Shown: piece by piece, positions 23,935 through 41,972 of the stretch
How positions within the stretch are numbered: position 1 is the first letter of the stretch
Layout: the number at the start of each line of letters is the position of its first letter
NCBI GenBank assembly: GCA_024305405.1
Contig: JAKNDB010000027.1
Span: forward strand, 1 to 64,000
DNA: 64,000 bases
From: Dirofilaria immitis
Lineage: Eukaryota > Nematoda > Chromadorea > Rhabditida > Onchocercidae
Direction: 5' to 3'
Translations under genes and position numbers: made by a program
The notes under the pieces: generated by a model
The model's input: only the letters and a program-made list of their open reading frames with translations
Told to the model about the DNA's origin: nothing
The model's database searches: none

Positions 23935-26900
23935 ATGAGTGATCGAGGACGTAATGATGGTGAAATAAAACGGAACAGTGTGAGCGGTGGAAGACCAGCT
24001 AGTGGTAGCAATGCAAGTCCACGTAATACAATGAAGGAGGAGCGTACAGAACGAAATGAACGTGATCGTTCCGGTCGGACATCTTCCGGTGAAAGGTATT
24101 CTTCCTTTTTTTTGAATTGCTTGATGAATACATTTGGCTCTGATTTGATGCTTACGTAATGATTTTTAGAGATGTGATTAGGGAAAAATAAAGATGCAAT
24201 GACATTTGTATTTTAGAAAATTTATTTTACATGAAAGAGTAATATAGCAAAAAAAAATCTGGAATATTCATGTTCAAATGATAGTTAACCAAATGAATCG
24301 AGACGGATCTATTTAAAATAATTATTGTCTTTAATTTATTGCCATGTTTTCATAAATTCTAGATTTGATTAGATTTAAAGATCGGATTTCAAAACTCTAG
24401 GGTATATAGAATTTGGTGAATCCTAATAAAGACATTTCTAACCATCGCGTCATTTATAATGCTTTTTATACAGAACCCTTTCTTTCGTTGTTAAAAAAAA
24501 AAAAAAGAAAAAACTCGCTAACGAATTACTGACAACCGGATCCACATAAGATTTTGTATAACCGAATAAATCGAGATATTGGATAGGTTGTAAGAATAAC
24601 TTTTTAAGTATATTTACATATTTTGATAAGAATTATATTAAGGCATCATCATCGATCAAGTGAATATCAATATAGCAATTCCTCAAGTAATATGGGAGGA
24701 CCATCTAGTGGACAAGGAAGTCGTGGAATGGGAATGGGGCCAGGTGCTGGTGGTGGTGGAGGTGGTCGAGGACCGATGAATATGATGTCTTCGATGAATG
24801 TCCTTTCCGGGCAAGCATTCAGTGAAACTGATCTGATGAGCGATCTACCGAAAAGAAGTTTACTGGTCGATGCCGTTTATTTGTTGGCAATTTGCCGAAT
24901 GATTTGAAAGAGCAGGAGCTGAAGGAACTTTTTGCACCTCATGGTGACATTGCAGAATGCTATTTGAGTGGCAAAGGATTTGCTTTCTTACGATTGGTTA
25001 GTTCTTCCTATATATCATTATTATCATTGGCTTGGTTTTGATTTTAATCATTCAATTTTTCGGTCTATTTTGTGCAAATTCTTCTTACTTTTTATCTTCA
25101 CCATCCTTATCTATTTCAGGATACACGTGCTCATGCAGAAAGTGCTAAGGAAGCTATTGATGGTAAAATAATACATGGTCGTCCAGTTCGTGTACGATTT
25201 GCGGTTCATGGTGCAGCGCTAAGAGTAAAAGAACTTTCACCTACTGTATCTAATGAGATGCTTTATCATGCATTTTCGGCATTTGGTGAAGTAGAACGGG
25301 CAGTACATATTGTAGATGAAAAAGGCAAACCAACCGGAGAAGGAATCGTGGAATTTGAGCGTAAACCATCAGCTAATGAAGCACTTCATCAAATACGAGA
25401 AAAGTATTCTTATTAACGGCGTAAGTTTTTTCTCTTTTAAATATACAAAAAATCATTTGTAGTAATATAGAGTAGTATCATAGAATAAAACCATTCTGGC
25501 TAGCTGCTACGATATTTCATGATATGATCATTCGGTTCAAGTAACACTGGAAGGATTTTGAAATCATATATTTTTTTGGGAGGAAATATATGTTAATAGT
25601 CGGAACATTTTTGAAAATATCTTGCAGAAGCCCGAAACCGTTAGTTGTGGAGATGTTGGAACCGCGTGACGAAGATGATGGTCTTGCTGAACGTATGATA
25701 CAACGCAGCGCAATGCTTCAAAAGTACTCTTTCTCATTTCTTAGTTTTACTCCAAATTATGAAAGCCATTGGTTTTGTAATCAATTAAATTGCTCGATTA
25801 TTTTGACGTTATATAGTAAAACGGTTCTGCTCTGAATTATGAAGATATGCATATTCGTGGCTTTCTTACTCGACAACTCCTTCGTATCGTGTATTCAGTA
25901 ACTTCCAGAAAGTTCAAATCATTCAGCTTTTTTTTATAAATAAACAAACCGATAAATTGGTTTGTGAATCACTTTTACTGTTTCATTTTACTCGTAAGAT
26001 GATAACTGGACTTGGACTTTGTATTGTTTGTGAATGGTAAACCTTGGACTTATTCTGTGTGCTTTGCATAACAAAGAAATTGTTGTGGTGTGGACTAGAA
26101 AAATGCTCCTGTAGGATGTGGTATTGTTAAAGCAAATACGCTCTCATGTTTGTTGTTATGATCGATTATTTTACTAGGACTGGACATTTAACTTATTTGT
26201 TTAACTGAAGCATGCAACCGTGATTGGAGATGAAATTGATAAGTAATAGTTTCTTGATTGACTTTGAATATATGCGCCAACTGTTATATGTTTGTTTCTT
26301 TGCAAAGTTTTGAGCATAAGCAAGCCACGATTATGCATATCTTCATTTTAAATTGATCAGTTTGAATTCCATTTGAAAAAAAATATATTAGAATATTGTC
26401 CCATTTGAGTCCATTTCTATGACTGCTGCCAAAGAAACTTAGCAGAAGTTGTGATTAAAAATTATAATAACCTGATTCAATGGCTAATATTTTAATTGCT
26501 AAATAATTTTAAAAAATTATTAGCTATATTCAGAATCCTCAAATAATTGATCAATCTTCATGCATTGACTAGTTATGAGTGGAGGTATCCTCTTTTCTGG
26601 AGAAGAGGCTTCCAGATATATGAATTTTAGGAATTGTGCGTTCAGAGAAAATTTTTCACATTTTATTGCTTCAACTGTCTTGCTGATAGCTTGATTTCAT
26701 GTTTTAGAAATAATTTTGCATTTTTGAAGAGATTTTCGAAAATAGTGAATTTGTATATATAATCCTTTTACCCGGAATGAGTGCAAGAGTACAATAAATT
26801 AAATGAATGGATGACTGGTATCGTAAGCCTCTTTCGAGGATCTGATGCCCAGTTTATCTAGCGTTTAGCTACGCTTTGAATAGCAGTGCTGTACTGAATA

Positions 26901-29900
26901 TTTGGAAAGTTAGTAAATTTATTTCAAAATGGATCATTTTCATTCATGAATTTAAGTGAGGAGTGAAGTTGTTGAAATTTGTGGTTTTAATTTCAGTTTT
27001 TTTAGTACTACGCGAAACAAGCAGCAGCTTTAGAGATTTTGCTATACTGATTGAAAAATATGTTTAAATTTCCTCAGAGCCAGAAGTGCTTTTGATTGCC
27101 ATTGGTATTCTTTTATGTTCTTTTGATATTCAGCGGATCATAGTAGCATGTAGATATAACATAGACATAAGATCAACCGAGTAACAAGTTAATTTTTTAC
27201 TGGTTTTCATTGTATTTTGAATGAAAGTCATAAAAATTTAGCTAATTTTAAATGGAACTTCAGGAAACGTTTGAATTTTTATTCAGTATATTTTGGGCTT
27301 TTGCTTCAGTTCTTATTACTAACAGCTGCTCTGGAAAAATAGCACATTATTATAAGTTATTGAAAAATAATTATATGCTTTGTTTTTATGATTAGTTAGT
27401 GTCGGAATAATCTGAAGGTCGCTCACATTTTTTAAGCTTCTGAAGTCAAATAAATTAAATCGAATTATGGTTTTGTATATTGCTAGGTCATGGTTGATTA
27501 GGTGACTCCTACGGTGCTAGTTTCAACAGTTATAACTATTCTCAGGCAATATTTGCAATGTTTATTTACTTTATATAATACAGTGGTGTAGGAAATTTTG
27601 TCATTGTTTTAATATGGTTATTTCAGGCTTCACAATGATGTTTGAACCCCTTAATTTCAAGTTATTAGCGACTTATCAAAATTGTTTCCACAGTTTGAGA
27701 TGGAGCGAAAGAGTCTGGTTTGATTGTGTTTGAGCGAAAGTGTTCAATGTAAAAAAGGATAAAATATCATCAATGATTATAGAAAGGTGGTGGGAGAAAG
27801 TAGATACAGCTTGAGAAGTGATCATTCTCGACTGAATCTGATAATTCAAAATTTTCACGACTTTAAAAACTATGAAATTGTATCGCTTTTTGGGACAAGC
27901 ATTTCTTGAAGCTAATCACTTTAGCACAGCTGTCTCAGTAGCTGAAAATAATTAAATATGGCTTGGATATTTCGAAAAAAGAGGAGCTGTAGTATCATCC
28001 TTGAACTATGGGGAAAAATTGTGATGCGGAAATTGGGATAATGTCAGATACTATGAAATGTATCGTTCAGAGCTTCTTGTAAGAACTATACGCAACTTTT
28101 TGGAAACTTTTATCTGCTTAATAAATTATAAAATCTCTATTGCCCAGAAAATTAAAATGATCATAATATGTATGAAGAGATAGTAAAGCATGCAATTGAA
28201 GTACTATCATAGAAGTGGCCACATGGCAATCATTGTTATCGTTGTCCATTAGCCGAAATTGAATGTATGACTATTTGTGACTTTGAAAGATAATAATATC
28301 TGGCAAACAAGCAGAAGAGTGTAGTGAATTAATGTAGTAAATGTTGCGAAAAGTGAATATGTGTAGCGCAAGTGTTACTATGTAGGGAACGAGAAGTGGG
28401 CCCACGATTTCCGCCGGCAAACAGCTTCGAATACGTATTCGGGTTAAAATGGAAGGAGCTATATGAGGTGGAAAGACAGCGTAGAGCTCAATTGGAAGAA
28501 GAGCTCAAGGAAGCTCGTAGACGCTTGGAAGCTGATATGGATCTCGCTTATCAGGATTATCAAACTCAGTTGCTTCGTGAAGGCAAGGTTTTTACTCTCT
28601 TTCACTTTTCGCTCTCACTGTAAAGTAGCTTCTTTACAGCGTTGTATCCTTTATGCGTCAATGTGGAAGATTGATGCTTTAGTTTCGAACATCCTTTAAG
28701 TTAATTTTTAGTTTAAATTTATTCTATTTTCTTGTTCAATTTAAATAAAATCTCTTATATTGTGAAAAGTATTTGGAAGAAATTAATGTGAAATCAATTT
28801 TGGACACCATTTTTCTTTTTCAATTCAAAATGTTCGTTTTTTCGGAAATGAAATTACCATTGTTTAATTATATGGACATCATTCTATTCTATAAAATATT
28901 TGATGCGCAGACTTTTTATCATCCAGTTTATCTGATTTATGGACAAAGCAGTGCATTTTTAATTTTAAATCAGTAAGTAGCTAACTATTAAAAGGGAAGT
29001 TTATAGTTTTTTCCACTCCCAACCATTAAATTTTTTTCCCATTTATTTTTTAAAAGATGTTAAAATTGAAGGTTCAGTTTAGCTGTAACAATGTTTTATG
29101 TTTTCTTATCGATGCTCATGCCAATGATATGATTTACCTTATGTGGTTCTGGATTTCACATTTTTAGTCTTCCCACATACACAAAAAGTAACTCAAAAGT
29201 TTACTTTCGTGTTCTTAAAGTCCCTAGCAAATGCTTGGGAGAGAATTCCATATCTTAGAATGGTTACGCAATGATCATTGAAGATGAACAAATGGTGACA
29301 TGCTGAGCCCTTTTTTGGAAAATGAAAGCGTTGGGAGAAATATCTACTCTAAAGTCATTTGACACTATTGGGTGTTTTTCCTTTTAGCGATTATTTTAAG
29401 TTTAATTTCATTTGCTTTTATGCCATTTCGTATCTGTCCATTTCTCTTTTCCTCTGTACTTATGGAACAATCATTAAACAGCTATGGTTGATGTAATTTT
29501 TGAAATTATATTAATATGATCTAGCATCACCTTGTCACATCTTTTTAATTAACTTAATAATAACATTGGTATTAGTGATTTTTATATCGGTTCGAAATTT
29601 GTGTTTTAAAGATTAAGATTAGCACCATTATTTAGCTTACTTATGTTACGTGAATGAGTACATATACGAATTGATATTGCAGTATTTCACTGCAGCATAA
29701 TTTTATCATTTCATTTAATTTATGGTTGTTCATATGTTTAATTTATAGATCAGTTATTTCATAATCGGAATCTATCCATGTATGATGATGTTGCAGAAAT
29801 AATTTAGTTTCTGAGTCAAAATAAATTTAATCACTACATAATTCGTCGCTAATTTCATATATTTTACACATTATAAAATATTGAATTTGAAAACTGACAA

Positions 29901-31207
29901 TCTAAATTTTTGCGGTAGTATATTGTTTTATTATAGATCTCGCACGTCGGCAACAAGAACTTGAGCGATTAGAAGCTGCGAAGCGTGAACGTATGGCGCA
30001 GGTTGCTGCACGTCGTGGTGAAATGCCTACTTTACTGGGTAACTTAAGTGGTGGACCATCTGGTCCACAAGGTATGGCGAATGGTCCTGGTGGAATGTCC
30101 GGTGGTCCACCGCCACGTGAATTTTTTGTTACTGGTTCTGGTGGAGGTTCACATCCGCAACATAGTAATTTTATTTCTGTCATTTATGATCTATTATTTA
30201 TGCCTCTTTTATTTTGCATCACGATACTTTGCTTACAGATTTCATGATTCTATTTGAGAAGCTTATCATTATTTCACCCGTTCTCATTAATTGGCTAGAT
30301 TTTTTTGTGCTCTGGGGAATGTTCTGTTGGGGAAGACTATGTTTTAAAAGAAAATTTTTTTAGAAACTTAAACGGACTATTTTGTAGGGGACCATTTAAC
30401 TCAGGTGGACAAGGACCTGAAGGACCAAGGGGACAAGAAATGGTGGGCCGAGGTCCACCTGATATGCAACGCGGTGGACCACCGCAAATGGACAATCCAG
30501 GAAGAGGACCACCTTTTCAGCAAGGCGGACCCGGTGGACCTGTTAATCAAGGAGGTGGTCCTGGTAAAGCGCTTTTTTGTTTGTTATTTTTCGAAAATAA
30601 TACTTTACATTTTCAGCAAAATAAATTAAAGTGATTTTAACAAAATTTATTCTGTGTGATTTTTGCTTTTGAAATGAAATCTAATGAACCGTTTGATCAC
30701 AACTGAAAAATTTTTGTTGATTTGAATTTTTAGATCCAACACTTGTACAAGGTGTGCAGAAATTACTACAGATATTTCGTGCTGATGCACCGAGACCTGG
30801 TGGACCACAGCAAGGAATGGTATGCTCTAAATTATTTATATTTTTGTTGCTAGCCAGTCGCTCTCTGTTTTGATAAATTAATGTGCATTTTTCATTATGG
30901 AATTGATCAAAGAAAGCTTTGTAATTGCATAAGAAAAGTGCGTAGATATTTTCATATATAATTGTCTGTTTTTCATATTAATTAAATTTGAGTTTACTGT
31001 TTGTTTTCATCGTTCATATTAATAGTTTTCTTGCAGCCACCTTCATTTGGTAGTCCAGGTGGTCCGGGACATGGTGGTTTTCGAGGACCTGGAGGACCAG
31101 GAGCGATGGGGCCAGGAAATTTTGGAATGCAAAGTGGGCCACCGGGAGGTTTTCATCGTGGGCCACCAATGGGTGATTTTCCAGCTGAGAAGCGGATACG
31201 ACGATAA
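23935..31207 (+). CDS. nono-1: NONO/SFPQ-type DBHS RNA-binding protein
   Basis: A Drosophila behaviour/human splicing protein, nuclear, which dimerises through the second RRM, NOPS and coiled coil and acts in transcription, splicing and RNA retention. Exons: 23935-24095, 24643-24996, 25120-25420, 25628-25723, 28386-28582, 29937-30164, 30388-30563, 30734-30819, 31037-31207. An Arg/Ser/Gly-rich head and a Gly run precede RRM1 (RLFVGNLP; KGFAFLRL). RRM2 follows (VKELSPTVSNEML; GEGIVEFE), then NOPS (PKPLVVEMLEP, PRFPPANSFEY) and a charged coiled coil (ELYEVERQRRAQLEEELKEA). The tail is Gly/Pro-rich and ends EKRIRR, a likely nuclear signal. The 2.66-kb intron 4 holds no recognised gene. The intron at 28583 starts with GC. 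A missing base at 24851-24854, another at 25400-25403 and probably one at 30388 break the frame. Confidence 0.95.
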
Positions 31208-32636
31208 GCTGCAAATTGCATACATTTTTTGTTCTGTTTTTAATAGTGTTTACACTACTTGAATTTTAACATGTCTTCTGTTGATTTGTTTACAATTTCT
31301 TTGTTTAATCAGAAGAAAAAGAAAATCACGAATTTTTCTATTACTATACATTACTTTGATGTAAAAACGCATATTAGTTCAGACATGTATTTCAAATATT
31401 GTTTTATTCCTTTTCCTTTTTCCCATACCCTCCAACTGTTTAGAGCAGTAAGCTTGAATGCATATAAGTGTGCCAATTACACTATTATCTATGTATTGTG
31501 CTCTTCAATATTGAAGATATTTATTTGTAAGAAGTAAAATAGGAGTTTTTCTCTTAATAACTCTAAGCACTTTCAAATCAGTTGCTTTTGGCCCTTGTTG
31601 GTTTTGTTTTTCTGAGCGGGTTGTGATTGCCTGCTTCCAAGATTGTCAGAAGGTAGCGTGAAATAATCGAGGTTAAAATGATTGTTTTTCATTTGAATCA
31701 TTGCATGAAGATTGTACGGATAAAATGTTTATTTGCCCGAAATAGAAACTTGGATACGATTTTGGGTACATGCTGACAAAGTCAAATATCGAAACAAATA
31801 TGTAATGCTGATGGTGTGATAAAATAAACTATTATCCATTGATCTCGATGCGGAGTATGAATCGTTGGAAATTTTTGAAACGGGATGTATTTAGGTTAGC
31901 TTCGAAAAGTTGGAGTAAGCTTTTTCTAATTGGTTTGCAAAGCGAATTCATTTTTCGTAGGGTCGGTTAGAGCAATTTGGGGTTAATTACCTAAATTTGA
32001 AGTTGCAGTTCGGGATGACATTATTGTAGTGAGAGTGATGGGTGCGCAACAAGACGCTTGAAGCAGTAATGCAGAAATCGAGAACGGGCTCAACTTATGG
32101 GACTCAGAGTAGACCAGTTTTTCTGAAGCCGAGTATGTCGTTGTTGTCGATTATTATGAACAAAATTTTTATCGGTTATCTGCTTGCAGTCTTTCAACGA
32201 AATGTTTTTCATTACAATTTCATCTATAATCAAAACATTTGAATTGGAGTTATGAAAGTTCACCGCTCATCATTTTTACCAAATTAGTTGTGTTCTTTTT
32301 GGAATTATATAAATTTAACTTTCAAGTCCCATTTAATGATCTTTATTTTTATATATAACTCTTCAGATTAGTAATTCGGGATATTTCAGTATCAATTATA
32401 CTTAATTGACAATCCTAATTACAATTATATCGATATGTCAAAATAAAATTCCATCACAACCGAATTCTAAAATCACTTCTCGATATATTTCCTTCTCATT
32501 AAAATTTTTATTAAAATTTATTGTTATTACTATTATTATTATTTTATTATAAAACTTTTCCATTTTTTTGTTGTCTTCAATTATTTCTTGAAATACTCAC
32601 CTTAACATTTATATTTGTATACATTTATTTTTTCAG
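31208..32636. other. Spacer containing the unresolved 5' end of the DHX35 gene
   Basis: It should hold the nono-1 3' UTR and the first exon of the helicase gene. One candidate is the ATG at 32038, where ATGG followed by GTGCGC would supply the required phase. An upstream ATG at 31858 opens an MNRWKFLKR frame that faintly resembles the family N-terminus but has no donor in the right phase. Neither is secure. An SL1-like 22-mer lies at 31980-32001. Confidence 0.4.
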
Positions 32637-38000
<5,364 letters not shown>

Positions 38001-38259
38001 AATTTCAAATTTGTTCGTTTATACGAAAACTTAATAAAATTTTTCAAGATACAGATTTTGTGTTATTAGCGATTGGTTTTTCTATGCATCAAAACGCATT
38101 CGAAGCTATACTTGCGAAATCTTAGATAAGCTAAAACTACAATTCTGTTAACGTTTTAGATGTTTATATTTAGCACTAGTTCTTATAGATATGTTGTTAA
38201 AATAAATGGAAGACAGCTAATCCGAATTGTACAATTTGCAGCCATAGGGTTACATAGAA

Positions 38260-41200
38260 ATGTTCTATACAAACAGCCGATATATTTTTATCTGCAAGTT
38301 CTATATGCGATGCAATGGTTTACGACAACTACATTCTTCACTAGCTGCTTCTTCCCAAGTCAAATCGACTCAAATCAAGGAATTTGCTCAGAAAAGGCCT
38401 TTGAAATTCAGCATTGGTAAATTCATCAGTTTCGAGATCAGTGCAAAATCCAAAAATTGCTAGATGTTAGGAACTTTGGTAATTTTAGCAATGATTATTA
38501 TTTGCAGATGGTCCCGGTTTGGATCACTTCATAAGTATGGCAAATAATGGACGTTTAAGTAAGGTGATGCCGAAAGTAGAAGAAATGGGTGAGTCGTTGA
38601 ATGCTGCAAGTTTTCACGGTGATGGGTTGAAAGGTATGCTCAAATAATTGATCATTATTTTTTTATTTTTCGCGCTATGGTTACTTGCAAAATAAAGGCA
38701 TATATATTTTAGTAAAATTTATAACATATGGTTGTCAAATGAATATAAATGATGTAGAATTGGTGCGCTCATTATTGCTATCAACAGGTTATGTAGAAAC
38801 AAATGATGTTGTAGAGGTAGGTGCAATATATTACTGTTTACTTCGCTCCATTGTTACTTGTAGCATTTTGTTTATTAATATATGCAATTTCTGTTCAGGC
38901 TGATATCGTATTAGTGATGACATGTTCGATACGTGAAGGTGCTGAAAACAAGGTCTGGGATGAACTGAAAGTTCTGAAAAAATACGTCGTAAAAGGGTGT
39001 TGTTGGAGTTTTAGGTATCTATGCATTACGAATAGTTAAATTTTTTTTTAATTATGTGACATAATTGAACTCCTTTATTAATAGAATTGTTAATATCATA
39101 TGCATTGCAAAAACTGTGTAATTGCACTGCTATTAGGGCAGGTACGATGCTTGACAACCAAATAATTTCAATTAATATTTTTCTGATTCTGATACCCTTT
39201 ATTACTATTGAAATACATCATTTCTGAATATTTTGATCAAAGTACTTTGAAGAGAAGCGATACGGATGTCCATATTTTTACGCTTATAATAATATTATCA
39301 ACGATTTTAATATATTTTTATATCATCTCATAATCCAAAAATATCGGAGACAAAGCAAAAAAAATGTTATGAACATTGCAATTTTTGTGTTACTGCAAAT
39401 ATGCATTAAGTATATCATTGAAACGTAATTTTTTAAACTTGTATAAGTGAAATAATGCAATAATATAGTTTACACTTCCCATTTTGAAGGTTGCATGGCA
39501 GAACGTGTAAGGCATAATTTATTAACATGCACTGAAAATGTTGATGTGGTAGCTGGACCCGATTCATACCGTGATTTACCACGACTGCTAGCAATTGCCC
39601 GTTGTGGAAGTATGGCAATAAATGTACAACTGTCATTAGAAGAAACTTATGCTGATATTGTTCCGGTTCGAAAGGACAAGTTTTCCAAAACAGCTTTTGT
39701 GTTCGTCTTATTAGATTCTGCATATCTTGTTTTTAATTTATTACACGTAGCACAACTGCGTATAAAACTTAGATTAAATATGCAATGTAAGAATGCTCTC
39801 GCTTTTTTTTTATTTTAAGTAATAGCTACAGAAATAAATTGTTTATTATTTTTTTATGCAATCTATTATAGATCAATTATGCGTGGTTGTGATAACATGT
39901 GTACATACTGTGTTGTGCCATACACAAGAGGTAGAGAGAGAAGTCGTCCAATGATTTCCATACTTGATGAAATCAGGGGTTTATCTGATGAGGTAACACT
40001 TCTATATGTTGTTGAAATATTCCTATTTTTAGCTTTTGTGATTTTCTTCAATTAATTATAACAAACGTAGTGCAAGATAGCAACATTCTAGTTTTATAGG
40101 GTGTAAAACAGGTGACGCTGCTTGGACAGAACGTCAACAGTTATAGAGACCTATCAGAAACATCATTTCCTTCTGCATATTTAACAGAACCTGGTATCGC
40201 TCCTGGATTTCGCACTAAATATAAACCGAAGAAAGGCGGATATACTTTTCTGACTCTACTAGATAAAGTATCACAAATTGATCCGGAAATGAGGATACGT
40301 TTCACTTCACCGCATCCTAAAGATTTTCCTCTTGAGGTATCTTCTTCAGAATGTTTTATTATATATATACATATATGTTAACATAATCAAAATTGCAAAT
40401 TTTACACAAGAGGATTACATTGTTTAAAAAGGGAATAGGTTTGAATGTTTTATTATATTTATACATATAAATTTTATTTCGTTTAAAATTTCATTATTTT
40501 TAAATTTAATAGCTAAAGGGATTTTCCAGGTAATACAATTGATAAAAGAACGTTCAAATATATGCAAACAAATTCATTTGCCAGCACAAAGCGGTAGCAA
40601 TGTTGTATTGGAAGCAATGGATCGTGGTTACAGTAGAAAAGTTATTTAGAATTAGTCAATCGCATTAAAACTCTTCTACCAAGTAATGACATTGCAAATG
40701 AAAGTTGAATTAAAACAATGTTTTTTAAACTAGTTCGAAATTTATCAGATATATTTAATTGTAATATTTAGATGTGTCACTCACGAGCGACTTCATAGCT
40801 GGATTCTGTGGTGAGACAGAAGAATTCCATCAAGAATCTCTGGATTTGATCAGACATGTCGTTTATTCCTTTTGCTACGTTTTTCCATACAGTCAAAGGG
40901 AAGTAAGCGATCTTTTTATAATTCCATTTTACTGTTTTTAACTAATCACTCCTAGTCCAATAGAATTTAGGTAAAAGCACATAATAACTGGTAATAACAT
41001 TGCAGAAAACTAAAGCATATCGACATCTGAGAGATGATGTACCGAAAGAAGTGAAGAATAGACGTCATCAGGAACTAGCGAACGTTTTTAGAGAAGTGGC
41101 GCTGAAACATAATGAAGCTCTCGTCGGAACCAAACAATTGGTGCTTTTAGAAGAAGTATGCTTTATCTATGCAATTTACACTTGAAAAGTAATAGAATAC

Positions 41201-41972
41201 TTTGATTCGAGTTTTAATCATTTACGGCTTTCCCTACATCGTCTACAAGTGACATGAATAAGAAATTACAACATTTGGTTTTGTATAATTCAATGTTTGG
41301 ATTATTTTGATTAAATTTTTGATTTGCTTTCCTCATTAGATATAACAGTGAAACTCCGGAAACTTATATAAAATCCATAAACTGATGAAGTATCGATATA
41401 TGCAGGAGATTCCCAGAATTTCTATTATTACTGAACTGTGTTCGGCGTTATAATGACGATTTAAAAAAAAGAAAAATTCTGAGCATTAATAACTCTTCAG
41501 GATAATAAATTACTATTTCTTCATCTTGCAACCTACTTGATTTTTTATCTAAGCAAAAAGTATGTTTTGAAAATTTCTTACAAAGTGATTCGAATATTGC
41601 ATTAAAAATCTTGAGTGCATTTATAGGTAAGTAAGCGTTCTTCTGAGCATTTGCGAGGACGAATTGACGGCGGAGTTAGTGTAATTGTTCACAAATATTG
41701 TAATGATGGTTCACGATTGACGGAGCTACAACCTGGAGACTATGTTGCCGTTAAGGTAAGTAAATTCAAATTGAGATAATTCGATAAGCTAGTGATTGGC
41801 TATGTTTTTATTCGTCTAAATTATAAAGATTATCTTTTTTCAGATAACATCTGCTAATTCACAAACGCTCCAAGCCTTGGCACTTCACACAGTAACGCTG
41901 AGAGATTTTGAAAATTTGAAAAAAACTGATAGTGAGAAACAACTGATCAACGAAAAAGTGTTGCATAAATAA
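38260..41972 (+). CDS. cdk5rap1: CDK5RAP1-like tRNA methylthiotransferase
   Basis: A radical-SAM MiaB-family enzyme. CDK5RAP1 adds ms2 to i6A37 of mitochondrial tRNAs. Exons: 38260-38416, 38508-38633, 38713-38816, 38899-39014, 39490-39700, 39872-39992, 40100-40336, 40530-40682, 40772-40902, 41006-41155, 41627-41755, 41844-41972. The N-terminus is basic and hydroxylated ([12 protein letters not shown]), suiting a mitochondrial presequence. Initiation could be at 38260 (after a TTTGCAG site) or 38305. The UPF0004 domain has [18 protein letters not shown] and GCMAERV. The radical-SAM cluster motif is [40 protein letters not shown] and [14 protein letters not shown] follow, then a C-terminal TRAM region. 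The frame is broken by an extra G at 38995-38997 and a missing base near 40636-40643, where a spurious TAG appears. Conserved residues flank both breaks. Confidence 0.94.

Noticed and set aside
40640..40650. In-frame TAG in CDK5RAP1 as evidence of a pseudogene or recoding
   Set aside because: The conserved YLELVNRI segment resumes one base out of frame, and many similar single-base breaks occur in unrelated genes of the window, so an assembly indel is the simpler reading.
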